The notes below the pieces were generated by a model. The model saw only the letters and a list, made by a program, of their open reading frames with translations, did not search any database and was not told the DNA's origin. A program made the translations under genes and the position numbers. Source: CALCCV01 sp964388665 (lineage in GTDB: Bacteria; Bdellovibrionota; Bdellovibrionia; Bdellovibrionales; Bdellovibrionaceae). From it: a DNA stretch of 39,551 nt. How positions within the stretch are numbered: position 1 is the first letter of the stretch; every line of letters begins with the position of its first letter. The stretch is from NCBI GenBank assembly GCA_964388665.1, contig CAYMBJ010000038.1, forward strand, positions 1 through 39,551, read 5' to 3'. This document shows positions 17,382 to 25,177 of this stretch, piece after piece.

Positions 17382-17412
17382 TTAGAATAGTTCTAAACTT
17401 AGAATAAGTCAA
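17382..17412 (-). promoter_or_regulatory. perR-ahpC promoter overlapped by PerR-box-like palindromes
   Basis: On the minus strand: -35 TTGACT (17412-17407), 17-base spacer, -10 TATTCT (17389-17384), predicted start about 17377. Three TTAGAA/TTCTAA half-sites lie at 17382-17387, 17391-17396 and 17399-17404. The first two form TTAGAATAGTTCTAA, matching 12 of 14 defined positions of the B. subtilis PerR box TTATAATNATTATAA. The sites cover the -10 and spacer, so protein binding should block RNA polymerase. Confidence 0.7.
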
Positions 17413-17528
17413 CTGTGAGTCTTGAGGCGGGTCATTTTTTGTTTAACCTATTGAAATTAATATGGTTATCTGATCTAAAAACCTGGCGCGTGCCGCCGCA
17501 CCTCGTTTGTGACGCCTGAGCCCTAGGA

Positions 17529-17570
17529 CAATGAAGCGCCTGAGGCCTGGGTCAATGAAGCGCCTGAGGC
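17529..17570. repeat. 24-bp-period duplication at the apaG 3' end
   Basis: The 18-mer CAATGAAGCGCCTGAGGC occurs at 17529-17546 and again at 17553-17570. The second copy contains the last codons and stop of apaG (minus strand, ...QALH-stop); the first lies just downstream and repeats this end. A GCGCC-TGA-GGCGC mini-palindrome is at the apaG-side copy. Confidence 0.75.
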
Positions 17571-17941
17571 GCTATTAAAAAAAACTCCGGGATTTCGACA
17601 GAAAAGCTCTGCCCATCTTCGCCAGTAAAAAAGTAGGTGCCCTTCATGGAGCCAGAAGAGGCATTTAGCGGGCAAGCGCTCTCATATTCAAAACTCTGTC
17701 CAGGCATAATACGCGGCTGCAATCCTACGACGCCTGGCCCCCTCACCTCTTCAAAGTGACCATACTGATCCGTGATGATCCAATGACGGCTCATCAGCTG
17801 TGCAGGCGATTCCCCAGTGTTGTTGATTGTTATTCTGTAGGCAAAAAAATAAATATTCTCTTCCGGTTTCGATTCGGTCGGAACATAGACAACTGTCGAT
17901 TTGATTTCAAATTGGGCTGCAGTTTCTTTTTGCACAGACAT
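17552..17941 (-). CDS. apaG: ApaG domain protein
   Basis: Single-domain beta-sandwich protein of 129 residues. Family hallmarks are YFFAYRITINNTGESPAQLM, RHWIITDQYGHFEEVRGPGV, VGLQPRIMPGQSFEYES and GSMKGTYFF. ApaG is widespread and its biochemical role is unsettled; in enterobacteria it is linked to diadenosine tetraphosphate metabolism and cobalt resistance by operon context. Here it lies 12 bases after the endonuclease/phosphatase-fold gene in the same direction, suggesting co-transcription. The ATG at 17941 has only a weak upstream purine stretch. Confidence 0.93.
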   Translation of the reverse strand: MSVQKETAAQFEIKSTVVYVPTESKPEENIYFFAYRITINNTGESPAQLMSRHWIITDQYGHFEEVRGPGVVGLQPRIMPGQSFEYESACPLNASSGSMKGTYFFTGEDGQSFSVEIPEFFLIAPQALH

Positions 17942-17953
17942 GGCTTAGTTCTC

Positions 17954-18940
17954 TTACCATATTAGCAAATTTTCAAGCTCAAAAATTATCGGATAATGGT
18001 CAGAAGCCAAATTGAGCTTTGCATCAAGAGTCTGTGGAAGATCTAGCTCAAAACCAAACTCGTCGCAAAATCGCCGCACCTTGGCAGTATTCTCTTTGAT
18101 ATGGCACTGTAAAGGGGAGCTTAAAAAACAAAAATCGATCTGCTTGCTATCGGCTCTCTGGTTGGTTCGAATCTGAGTGTGTGTCACTCTTTTTGTAGGC
18201 TCCACACCGGCCACGTGCAGAACGTCTTCGAGCTGAGTTCGATCATAAATATCTAAAAATTCTTTTTCTGTATGGATGCGACTGGCGTTGCCATTGAAAT
18301 CGCCGGCAACAATTTGCGGAGCCTTCGGATATTTTTTTTGTAGCTCCAAATGGATATCCACCAACGCCTTCAGTTCCGCCGTGCGCCGCTCGACCCCACC
18401 GTGATCGATCCCTTCAGGGTCCAGATGAGATTTGAGATGGGCCAACAGAATAATGAGAAAGGGGTCTTCGCGATCTTTGGCAAAGAGCTTCAACTCCGCC
18501 ACATCACGCGAAAATTTTTCGCTCGCGGCCATGCCAAGGTGGCGATTTTTAGCGTAGAGAAACTCAATCGATCGATTTTTATTGGAGGCAAGATCAAAAT
18601 AATACTGCTGACTTCTCTTCACCAAATAACCGATATCAATATTGCGATTGGAGTTTCCCTCTATAAGTGCGGCCGCATAGTCAAGGTCTTTGAGAAAGAG
18701 CTCATTGAAATTGGTTAAGGATTCTTGGCCGCCGACCTCGCACAACATCACAATGTCTGCATCTATTTCGTGCAAGACCTTGGCTATTTCGCGACATTTT
18801 CTGAGCGATTTATTAGAATGAACTGACACTGATAGCTTCTGCCATTGAGCCTCATCAACTTTCAGATGCTCTGCTTTAAACTTTTCATCCGAAAGAAGAA
18901 ACAGGTTCTCAACATTCCACAAACAAAACTTCAAATTCAC
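17954..18940 (-). CDS. endonuclease/exonuclease/phosphatase family protein
   Basis: Protein of 328 residues with the DNase I-like metal-dependent hydrolase fold. Signatures in order: CLWNVENLF at the N-terminus, ADIVMLCEVGG (catalytic Glu), LLAHLKSH, VAGDFNGNAS (Asp/Asn pair), KQIDFCFLS and SDHYPIIFEL (terminal Asp-His pair). Substrates in the family range from DNA to phosphoinositides, so the target is unknown. No signal peptide is seen, so it is probably cytoplasmic. Start is GTG at 18940 directly before the conserved first strand, with GAAGA nine bases upstream. It is divergent from pepA. Confidence 0.87.
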   Translation of the reverse strand: MNLKFCLWNVENLFLLSDEKFKAEHLKVDEAQWQKLSVSVHSNKSLRKCREIAKVLHEIDADIVMLCEVGGQESLTNFNELFLKDLDYAAALIEGNSNRNIDIGYLVKRSQQYYFDLASNKNRSIEFLYAKNRHLGMAASEKFSRDVAELKLFAKDREDPFLIILLAHLKSHLDPEGIDHGGVERRTAELKALVDIHLELQKKYPKAPQIVAGDFNGNASRIHTEKEFLDIYDRTQLEDVLHVAGVEPTKRVTHTQIRTNQRADSKQIDFCFLSSPLQCHIKENTAKVRRFCDEFGFELDLPQTLDAKLNLASDHYPIIFELENLLIW

Positions 18941-19047
18941 AGTTATAAATCTTCTTTCGTTAGGAAGTGTTGAATGCTAGAAATAATACCAACGCGAACC
19001 AATTCCATTTTGAAGTATCCGCCCAAAAAAGTAAAGGAGCATCACCA

Positions 19048-20820
19048 ATGGCAAAAAAAACTCGGCCTCAAAAAAAGCCTTCAAAGGCTATGGAAAGCAG
19101 CAAAAAGGGGGCAAAAGTCAGTCCAGGGCAGCCAGGTGATTTATTAAATTTACGACACCTCGTGGATTTGAGCCACGTTAAATTTTCTTCTCATGACATC
19201 AACCAAGCTCCCGCACCAGAGCTCTCTGGGCATCTGTTCCTTTTCCCAGACTCAAATATCGAAACCAAAGTTCTTGCTGCGATTCAATCGCACCTTCACG
19301 ATTGGCAGATCGAGCAGCTCGCCGGGCAGATTGAAAAGAAAAAAGAAACTTTATTTTTTCAATCTTCAGTGGGCCCCATGTGGATCATTCGCAAAAATGT
19401 CGCAGATCCCGACCCCACTGTGTTGAGGCATTTTAATCCACTTGAAGAATCTTCCTATAGTTTTTTTCGTGATCAAACAGCGCACGTATGGCCATTGCTG
19501 CGCGCTCTAAAAATTCCGCAGCTGCATGTTTACGACTATGGCTTGGACGACTCCGCAGTTCAGGGTTGCTTGGTGGGCTTTCACTTGGTGTCTTACTCTT
19601 TTTCCATGCATGCTAAAGAGTTTGTGCAATGCCATTGGCATTCCGCTCAGCCAGAAGCTGCTGGGGGCAAGGGAAAAAACACCAAAGACAGCAAGAAAAC
19701 AAAAAAATTATCGCGCCAGGAGCAACTGAGACTCAGGCAAGCAGGGCGCAAACTGGACTTTGAAAGCCTGCGAGTTTCTGCACAGATGATTGGGCAAGGC
19801 GTAAATTTGGCGCGCCACCTGGTGAACCTGCCTCCCAATCTTTTAAATCCCGACAGATTTTCAAATCTGGTCGAAAAGGGCATGGACTGGCCAAAGCATG
19901 TGGAAGTCGAAGTCTGGGATCACTTGCGCATGCAAAAGGAACGCATGAATCTGCATTTGGCTGTGGGCGCAGGCTCTGGCTCGAAACCGAGAGTGGTCCA
20001 AATCAGAATTCCTGCAGCCACTCGTCGCCGCGGCCCTACTAGCAAAACAAATTCTGCGGATCGCACAAAATCCAATACGGCACAGAAAACGGAAACGCTG
20101 GCGTTTGTTGGCAAAGGAGTGACCTTTGATTCTGGTGGACTGGACATTAAGCCTGCCAATGGAATGCGCCTCATGAAAAAAGATATGGGCGGCGCGGCTT
20201 CGCTCTTGGGCTTGGCCTGGGTCGCAAGCCATTTGGATCTCGACGTGGACTTGGTGTTTATTTTGGGCTTGGCAGAAAACTCCATAGGCAGCGAAAGCTT
20301 TCGCCCCGGTGACGTTGTTACCGCAAGAAATGGCTTGAGTATCGAAATTCACAACACCGATGCTGAAGGTAGACTTGTGTTGGCGGACTGCCTAGACCTG
20401 GCCGCCGAAATGGAAAATGTCCATACCATTGTTGATGTGGCCACCTTAACCGGAGCCATCAAGGTGGCTCTCGGGGCGCAAATTGCTGGACTTTTTGCCA
20501 ATGATGATCGCCTCGCACACTCTGTGCAGGAGGCCGGCATGCGCAAAGGAGATTACACCTGGCGAATGCCTCTGTATGACAAATACTTGGGGCACCTTCA
20601 TTCGCACTTTGCTCAGCTGGCCAATGCCAGCGATGGCTTTGGTGGAGCCATCACCGCTGCGCTATTTTTGCAAAAATTTGTGAAAAACAAAAAGTGGGCA
20701 CATCTTGATATTTATGCCTGGAATGACAAGGCCGATGGAGCCCTGTCCTCTACGGGCGGCAGTGGCCAAGCAGTGCAAATGCTTGCCCACTTTTTGGAAC
20801 AGCACTTCACGGCAGTCTAG
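19048..20820 (+). CDS. pepA: leucyl aminopeptidase, M17 family
   Basis: Two-metal cytosolic aminopeptidase of 590 residues. Metal ligands are K356 and D361 (VGKGVTFDSGG), D379 (KKDMGGAA), D438 and E440 in the family signature NTDAEGRL. Catalytic K368 and R442 are also present. The N-terminus is Lys/Pro-rich, and two low-complexity inserts are visible: KGKNTKDSKKTKK around 208-220 and a Ser/Thr/Lys stretch around 325-350. The ATG at 19048 has AAAGGAG eight bases upstream; an in-frame GTG at 18967 is less likely. The gene is longer than typical PepA (about 500) because of these inserts. Confidence 0.95.
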   Translation: MAKKTRPQKKPSKAMESSKKGAKVSPGQPGDLLNLRHLVDLSHVKFSSHDINQAPAPELSGHLFLFPDSNIETKVLAAIQSHLHDWQIEQLAGQIEKKKETLFFQSSVGPMWIIRKNVADPDPTVLRHFNPLEESSYSFFRDQTAHVWPLLRALKIPQLHVYDYGLDDSAVQGCLVGFHLVSYSFSMHAKEFVQCHWHSAQPEAAGGKGKNTKDSKKTKKLSRQEQLRLRQAGRKLDFESLRVSAQMIGQGVNLARHLVNLPPNLLNPDRFSNLVEKGMDWPKHVEVEVWDHLRMQKERMNLHLAVGAGSGSKPRVVQIRIPAATRRRGPTSKTNSADRTKSNTAQKTETLAFVGKGVTFDSGGLDIKPANGMRLMKKDMGGAASLLGLAWVASHLDLDVDLVFILGLAENSIGSESFRPGDVVTARNGLSIEIHNTDAEGRLVLADCLDLAAEMENVHTIVDVATLTGAIKVALGAQIAGLFANDDRLAHSVQEAGMRKGDYTWRMPLYDKYLGHLHSHFAQLANASDGFGGAITAALFLQKFVKNKKWAHLDIYAWNDKADGALSSTGGSGQAVQMLAHFLEQHFTAV

Positions 20821-20895
20821 TTTTTCTTTTTCAGCAGCATTTGTCGGAGCCTAATTCCAGCTTGTTAGAATACAATATTAGGCATTGGAGGTCCT

Positions 20896-21672
20896 ATGAA
20901 CAACGCATGGAAAATCATTTTGCTAGCAGCGCCCGCTTTAATTTTTGCTTCAGCGCTCTCTTCTCAAGCCAATACAATTGGCGGACGACTCACCTTCATG
21001 CACCTGAGTTCAAACGATTGCCTTGTGACCGTGAGGCTTAACGTCAACAATGCTGGCAATGATGCCTCTTTGCCAGCAATCGAAAAGGGCATTGACCTTT
21101 CCTATCCAGGTTGTGAACAGGACGCCAATTTAAAAGAAATTCTACGTAAAGCCATGGCTGACGACCAACCTATGCCTCTAGTGCAATGGGATAGCAAATC
21201 GCAAAGGTACTTTGAACTCACCTCGCACGCTGGTGATCCCACCGCTGATAGTGAACCTGAGGAGAATCTAAATCGCTTGGAGTATCTTCAAAGCGAAATC
21301 TCACCCATTTTTTGGTATAAGGGTGGCAAGAATTTTGTTCTCTCGCCAATGATTCCTCTAAACACAAAGGTCGTAAAAATAGTTCCGGATTTTGATGTGG
21401 ATGAGTCCATCTCAAAAAAATCAATGTGCTTGCTCTTTACAGAGAGCAGCGCCGGCGACCGCCGGGCTCTGATCGTGAACACCGAACAGTGCGAAAATGA
21501 TCGCCTGGCACATTTGGTGGGCCAGCAGATTGAATACTCTTTGGCTGACTTGTCGCTAGTTCGACTTCGCCCCCTCTTGGTCGAACTTGAAAAACTCAAT
21601 GAACCCAAAAAGAAAAGGTTTTTCTTTAATTTCCTGGAGACCGAAAACCTGCCTTGGTTGCAAAATCCATAA
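20896..21672 (+). CDS. exported protein of unknown function
   Basis: A 258-residue protein with a clear Sec signal peptide: basic start MNNAWK, hydrophobic IILLAAPALIFASALSS, probable cleavage after SQA near residue 26. The mature part contains a few cysteines that could form disulfides in the periplasm and ends in a charged tail (KKKRFFFNFLETENLPWL). I recognise no domain. GGAGG four bases before the ATG is a strong ribosome binding site. It follows pepA by 75 bases and may have its own promoter. Confidence 0.8.
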   Translation: MNNAWKIILLAAPALIFASALSSQANTIGGRLTFMHLSSNDCLVTVRLNVNNAGNDASLPAIEKGIDLSYPGCEQDANLKEILRKAMADDQPMPLVQWDSKSQRYFELTSHAGDPTADSEPEENLNRLEYLQSEISPIFWYKGGKNFVLSPMIPLNTKVVKIVPDFDVDESISKKSMCLLFTESSAGDRRALIVNTEQCENDRLAHLVGQQIEYSLADLSLVRLRPLLVELEKLNEPKKKRFFFNFLETENLPWLQNP

Positions 21673-21787
21673 GTACTGCTGATGGCAGTTGCGAACTCCA
21701 GCTAAAGTCATTTCTGGATCTAATGGTAGAGCATTTCTACTTTTAAAAGCATTGTCCTGGACAGTCAGTCTGCAATGTCCTGCGGCT

Positions 21788-23623
21788 TTAAGTTTCCATC
21801 ATCCAGCGCTCTAAAAAATTGGCGGCGGCGGTGTAGGCGCGCAGTTCATTTTCGAGTTTCAAGAAGCCGTGGCCTTCGTCATCAAACACCAAATAGTCCA
21901 CAGTTTTGTTGGCGGCCTTTAGCCTTTCGACCACTTGATCCGACTCTGCTTTCACAACACGAGGGTCCTTTGCACCTTGGATCACCAGTAGGGGGCATTC
22001 AATTTTATCTAACGCGAAGACGGGGCTTTGCTCTTCCAGCTTTTCTTTGTCTATTTCAGGATTGCCAACGACCTCACTCATATATGGCCTCCAATCCGGG
22101 GGAACACTTTCAATAAAAGTGAAGAGATTGGAGACGCCAAAAATATCGACCGCCGCTTTAAAGGTGTTAGAAATTTTTGTGATGGATCTCAAGGTCATAT
22201 AGCCACCGTAGGAGCCGCCGATGATGCCAATTTTTGAAGGGTCAATCCATCCGCTTTGCTTTAACCACTCGATGCCATTTTCCATATCTGGCAAATCCGC
22301 AGTTCCCCACTGTCCACATATGGCATTTGCAAAGTCTCTTCCAAAACCGGTTGATCCCGTCGGATTGGGTGCCCAAATCACAAAGCCGCGACCTATGAAA
22401 TACTGAAAAAGCGGACGAAATTGAGCCTTCTCTTGCCACTGTGGTCCACCGTGGGGCCAGACCAAAACGGGCAAAGATTTGTTCTTTTTTGCGCGTTTTG
22501 GGAGAAAAAGCCAACTGTAGTTCTTGCGATTCTGCGACTTGTAAGTAATCAATTTGGGATAGACAAATTCAGATTTTGGAATTCTCGCCGTCCAATTGTC
22601 AGTGAGCTGCCGAGCCTCTCGCGTGCGCAGATTGAGACGATAAAAATTGCGGGGCTCAGTGGGAGAGCTGTAGGCAAATACTGCAAACTGACTGTTTTTG
22701 GAAAAACTCAAGCTTTCGATCACCCCTCGTTGCGAAAATTTCACTGTTTGTTTCTTCAAACCTTTTGACGTTAGTGGTAGACTGTAAAGCTCCATTTCAC
22801 TCTTGCCAGCACAGTTTCGCACTATGAGCAGATGCTTTTTATCAGGAGAAATTTCAGCAAGCTCGATATCCCATTTGTCCGGCTCTAGATATTTTGGTTT
22901 TTTACTATCGATGTCAAAAATTGCCAAACTCAAGAACTGACGACCGTGATTGCTCACCACCAATAGATTGTTCTTTTTGTCCGTTCCTACGGGGCTAATT
23001 TGAGTGTTCAATTCTGTAAAGAGATCGATAACTTTTCCCGTCTTGGGATTGAGGGCGTGAAGGGTATTGCTTTGCGCGGCGTGAGCCCGATAGAATAGAA
23101 AATTGCCATTGTGGGTTTGATTTTCAATCCAACTCGAGCTCTGATCTTCGTGATGATAGAGGCGTTTTACTTTTTTAGATCTTAAATCAAAAGCGTACAA
23201 CCCCTGTGACTTGGGATTGTTGCGGTTGGAAGTGAAGTAGAGTGTTTTTTTGTCTGAACTTACAAAACCTAGAAAATCTCGCGCAGAAGACTCTTTTGGA
23301 ACTCGAACTGTGCTAGAGTCTTTTAAATTCCAGATTTCAATGTAAGTCTGCTCATCTCCGTGGCTATCCATTAAACAGGCCAACCGATCTGGCCCCACCC
23401 ACATTAGACCCGCAGTCATGACGTGGGGCTGGCTGTCTTTGTTGGAGGTCAGAGGCTTTGGATACAGCATCAAGTCCGAGTTCGCTGCGATGGTGCCCAA
23501 CCAAACTTGAGGTGAACCTGTCAACGAAGACACATAAGCTAAGGTGCTGCCATCATCACTAAGGGCTGCGCTTGCAAAAACAGGAATTCGATTGAAGTAC
23601 TCTGCAATGGGATATTTGTTCAT
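21788..23623 (-). CDS. S9-family prolyl oligopeptidase-type peptidase
   Basis: Serine peptidase of 611 residues with an N-terminal beta-propeller (WD-like blades such as STLAYVSSLTGSPQVWLG) and a C-terminal alpha/beta-hydrolase. The catalytic triad is S471 in IIGGSYGGYM, D553 in IQGAKDPRV and H585 in DDEGHGF. The oxyanion region WPHGGP is also present. Enzymes of this group trim oligopeptides or act as acylaminoacyl peptidases. No signal peptide, so probably cytoplasmic. The ATG at 23623 is preceded by AGGA six bases upstream and begins MNKYPIAEYF; the frame is open 29 codons further upstream without family-like sequence. Confidence 0.92.
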   Translation of the reverse strand: MNKYPIAEYFNRIPVFASAALSDDGSTLAYVSSLTGSPQVWLGTIAANSDLMLYPKPLTSNKDSQPHVMTAGLMWVGPDRLACLMDSHGDEQTYIEIWNLKDSSTVRVPKESSARDFLGFVSSDKKTLYFTSNRNNPKSQGLYAFDLRSKKVKRLYHHEDQSSSWIENQTHNGNFLFYRAHAAQSNTLHALNPKTGKVIDLFTELNTQISPVGTDKKNNLLVVSNHGRQFLSLAIFDIDSKKPKYLEPDKWDIELAEISPDKKHLLIVRNCAGKSEMELYSLPLTSKGLKKQTVKFSQRGVIESLSFSKNSQFAVFAYSSPTEPRNFYRLNLRTREARQLTDNWTARIPKSEFVYPKLITYKSQNRKNYSWLFLPKRAKKNKSLPVLVWPHGGPQWQEKAQFRPLFQYFIGRGFVIWAPNPTGSTGFGRDFANAICGQWGTADLPDMENGIEWLKQSGWIDPSKIGIIGGSYGGYMTLRSITKISNTFKAAVDIFGVSNLFTFIESVPPDWRPYMSEVVGNPEIDKEKLEEQSPVFALDKIECPLLVIQGAKDPRVVKAESDQVVERLKAANKTVDYLVFDDEGHGFLKLENELRAYTAAANFLERWMMET

Positions 23624-23783
23624 TTTTTGTCCTAGCTTCTGCAATGGTATGATTGTGTGAAGTTCAAAGCTGCGCAGATCATGCTGCTCCAGGACAGCAG
23701 CGCTTTCCATAAACTCTTCACTTCACTTCTTGAAATTCCTCTATTAAAACAGTAGCTAAAGTTACTGACTGAATAGGTGTCAA

Positions 23784-24590
23784 ATGAAATGTGATAAAGT
23801 TTTGGTTTTAAGTTTGCTTGTACCGCTTGTCTTCCTGTCAGCTTGTGGAGGCGACTCTGGTAGCAATGGTAATGAAGGGGGACCGGCGCCACAGTCCAAT
23901 CGCATTAACTGGGAGAATGTGCCAACTGAATTTCATCCCACTATTGAAGATGTTAAATTTTCAACTTCAGGTATCGATACGGTGAAAGTAGATGCCTTTG
24001 GTTTTACAAATGATGCCGAGGTTGTTTACTCAGATGAAGTTCCAGCCGCCACTGGTTACGTGAGAATTTTCAAAGTTTGGAAAAAGTCTGCATCCTGGGG
24101 AAGTGTTTCTCCTTATGTCCAGGGAGCCACCGTAAATATTCGAAGTCAGGGTACCTACCAATGTTCAATCCGCATCCGAAATGGACAAATCATTGAACTT
24201 GAAGGCGGCTGTTATGTTCGGCTACAAGTCTTTCTTCCAAGGGCCGCAGAAATCGAAGTCTACAATGTTGGCCAACTCATTTCAAAAAGGTTTATTCCTA
24301 TTTCTGCTGAGACGCTCCTTAAAAATATTGATCACGCTGTTGGCGTCGATGATAAATTTGCATCTATTGACGATTTTTTGAATTCCTACGCTGGGCTGTC
24401 GAAAGTTCCAACTTTGACATCTGTTCAGTTGGGGGAGGTGATTGGCGAGTTTTCATGGAAGGAAGAAAAGCTTAAAGCCTTGCGCATGTTGCACGCGTTC
24501 GTCACCGATCGCGAAAACTTGAGACAGATGATAGAGAAAAAATTTAGCATGTTCGAACGCGAAGAGGCCTTCGCCATCGTCGGGATTTGA
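23784..24590 (+). CDS. lipoprotein with DUF4476-like C-terminal domain
   Basis: A 268-residue protein with a lipoprotein signal: MKCDKVLVLSLLVPLVFLSAC, lipobox LSAC with acylated C21, followed by a flexible Gly/Ser/Asn linker. The middle (about 45-170) is a predicted beta-rich domain with paired cysteines. The C-terminal 80 residues contain two helical repeats ending FSWKEEKLKALRML and FSMFEREEAFAIVG, the pattern I associate with DUF4476. The function is unknown. It is divergent from the S9 peptidase gene and convergent with the XRE regulator. Confidence 0.8.
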   Translation: MKCDKVLVLSLLVPLVFLSACGGDSGSNGNEGGPAPQSNRINWENVPTEFHPTIEDVKFSTSGIDTVKVDAFGFTNDAEVVYSDEVPAATGYVRIFKVWKKSASWGSVSPYVQGATVNIRSQGTYQCSIRIRNGQIIELEGGCYVRLQVFLPRAAEIEVYNVGQLISKRFIPISAETLLKNIDHAVGVDDKFASIDDFLNSYAGLSKVPTLTSVQLGEVIGEFSWKEEKLKALRMLHAFVTDRENLRQMIEKKFSMFEREEAFAIVGI

Positions 24591-24659
24591 GCCGCGTGGC
24601 CTTTTGCTTTGGGTAAAGAAGAGTTATCAGTGCATTTTTAGCGGATTCCGGTTGGGGCC

Positions 24660-24953
24660 TCAATTCGCGAGCGCTTTTTGGCAGTCGAGGCACATTGATT
24701 TTCGGTTTTCCGCCAGTGGCGTTAGCAGTAAATGTGGAGTGACCTGCAAAGTGTTGGCAATGAGGCCCAGCGTTCGCAGTTTGATATCGACCCGCCCCGA
24801 TTCGATCTCCTGATAGTGCCGAAATTTGATTTCCGCCTCAGCAGCAACCTCCTTTTGGGTCAATCCCCTTTTTGCCCGCCAACTTCTGATTTGTAGAGCA
24901 ATAAATCCAGGACAAGGATGAACTTTCTTTTTAGAGGGTTTTGATGCCGGCAC
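24660..24953 (-). CDS. small XRE-family helix-turn-helix regulator
   Basis: A 97-residue DNA-binding protein. The five-helix Cro/C1-type domain spans about 18-78 (LTQKEVAAEAEIKFRHYQEI is helices 2-3). The C-terminus carries a CxxC pair in SMCLDCQKAL, which could bind a metal or respond to redox state. Start is GTG at 24953 with AAGGAGG three bases upstream, an unusually short gap. An inverted repeat 12 bases before the start is a candidate operator. Target genes are unknown, but the copper ATPase and oxidase operon begin 225 bases away on the other strand. Confidence 0.85.
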   Translation of the reverse strand: MPASKPSKKKVHPCPGFIALQIRSWRAKRGLTQKEVAAEAEIKFRHYQEIESGRVDIKLRTLGLIANTLQVTPHLLLTPLAENRKSMCLDCQKALAN

Positions 24954-24964
24954 TGGCCTCCTTG

Positions 24965-24984
24965 TACGCCCCTAGAGGGGCGTA
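24965..24984. promoter_or_regulatory. inverted repeat upstream of the XRE regulator
   Basis: TACGCCCC (24965-24972), loop TAGA, GGGGCGTA (24977-24984): a perfect 8-bp arm pair. It lies in the 224-base region between the divergent regulator and ccoI, with TATAAT on the plus strand right next to it (24989-24994). It could be an operator for the regulator or a hairpin in its mRNA leader just before AAGGAGG. Confidence 0.6.
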
Positions 24985-25177
24985 TATCTATAATCTTCTT
25001 AACAATCTGCCTTGGTGGAAATACTATCGATTTCACTTGGACATTTTAAATCACAATCGTTTTCGGCGGACGAGCTTTGAAAGAGATGTCCAACTCAGCA
25101 GTTATTGTAGAATATGCCGGAGCTCATTGTAGAAATCCAGCATATATTTTTTGTTTAATGCCCGCGGAGAAGTTGGA

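Noticed and set aside
17440..17520. Rho-independent terminator after apaG
   Set aside because: A small GTGC-GGCG-GCAC hairpin is followed by five T only after several other bases; too weak to call.
19861..20352. 163-codon minus-strand frame opposite pepA
   Set aside because: It runs opposite the conserved M17 active-site region and shows no domain of its own.
25000..25177. FNR/Anr box or sigma-54 promoter before the oxidase operon
   Set aside because: No TTGAT-N4-ATCAA and no GG-N10-GC element with proper context was found by eye in the leader.
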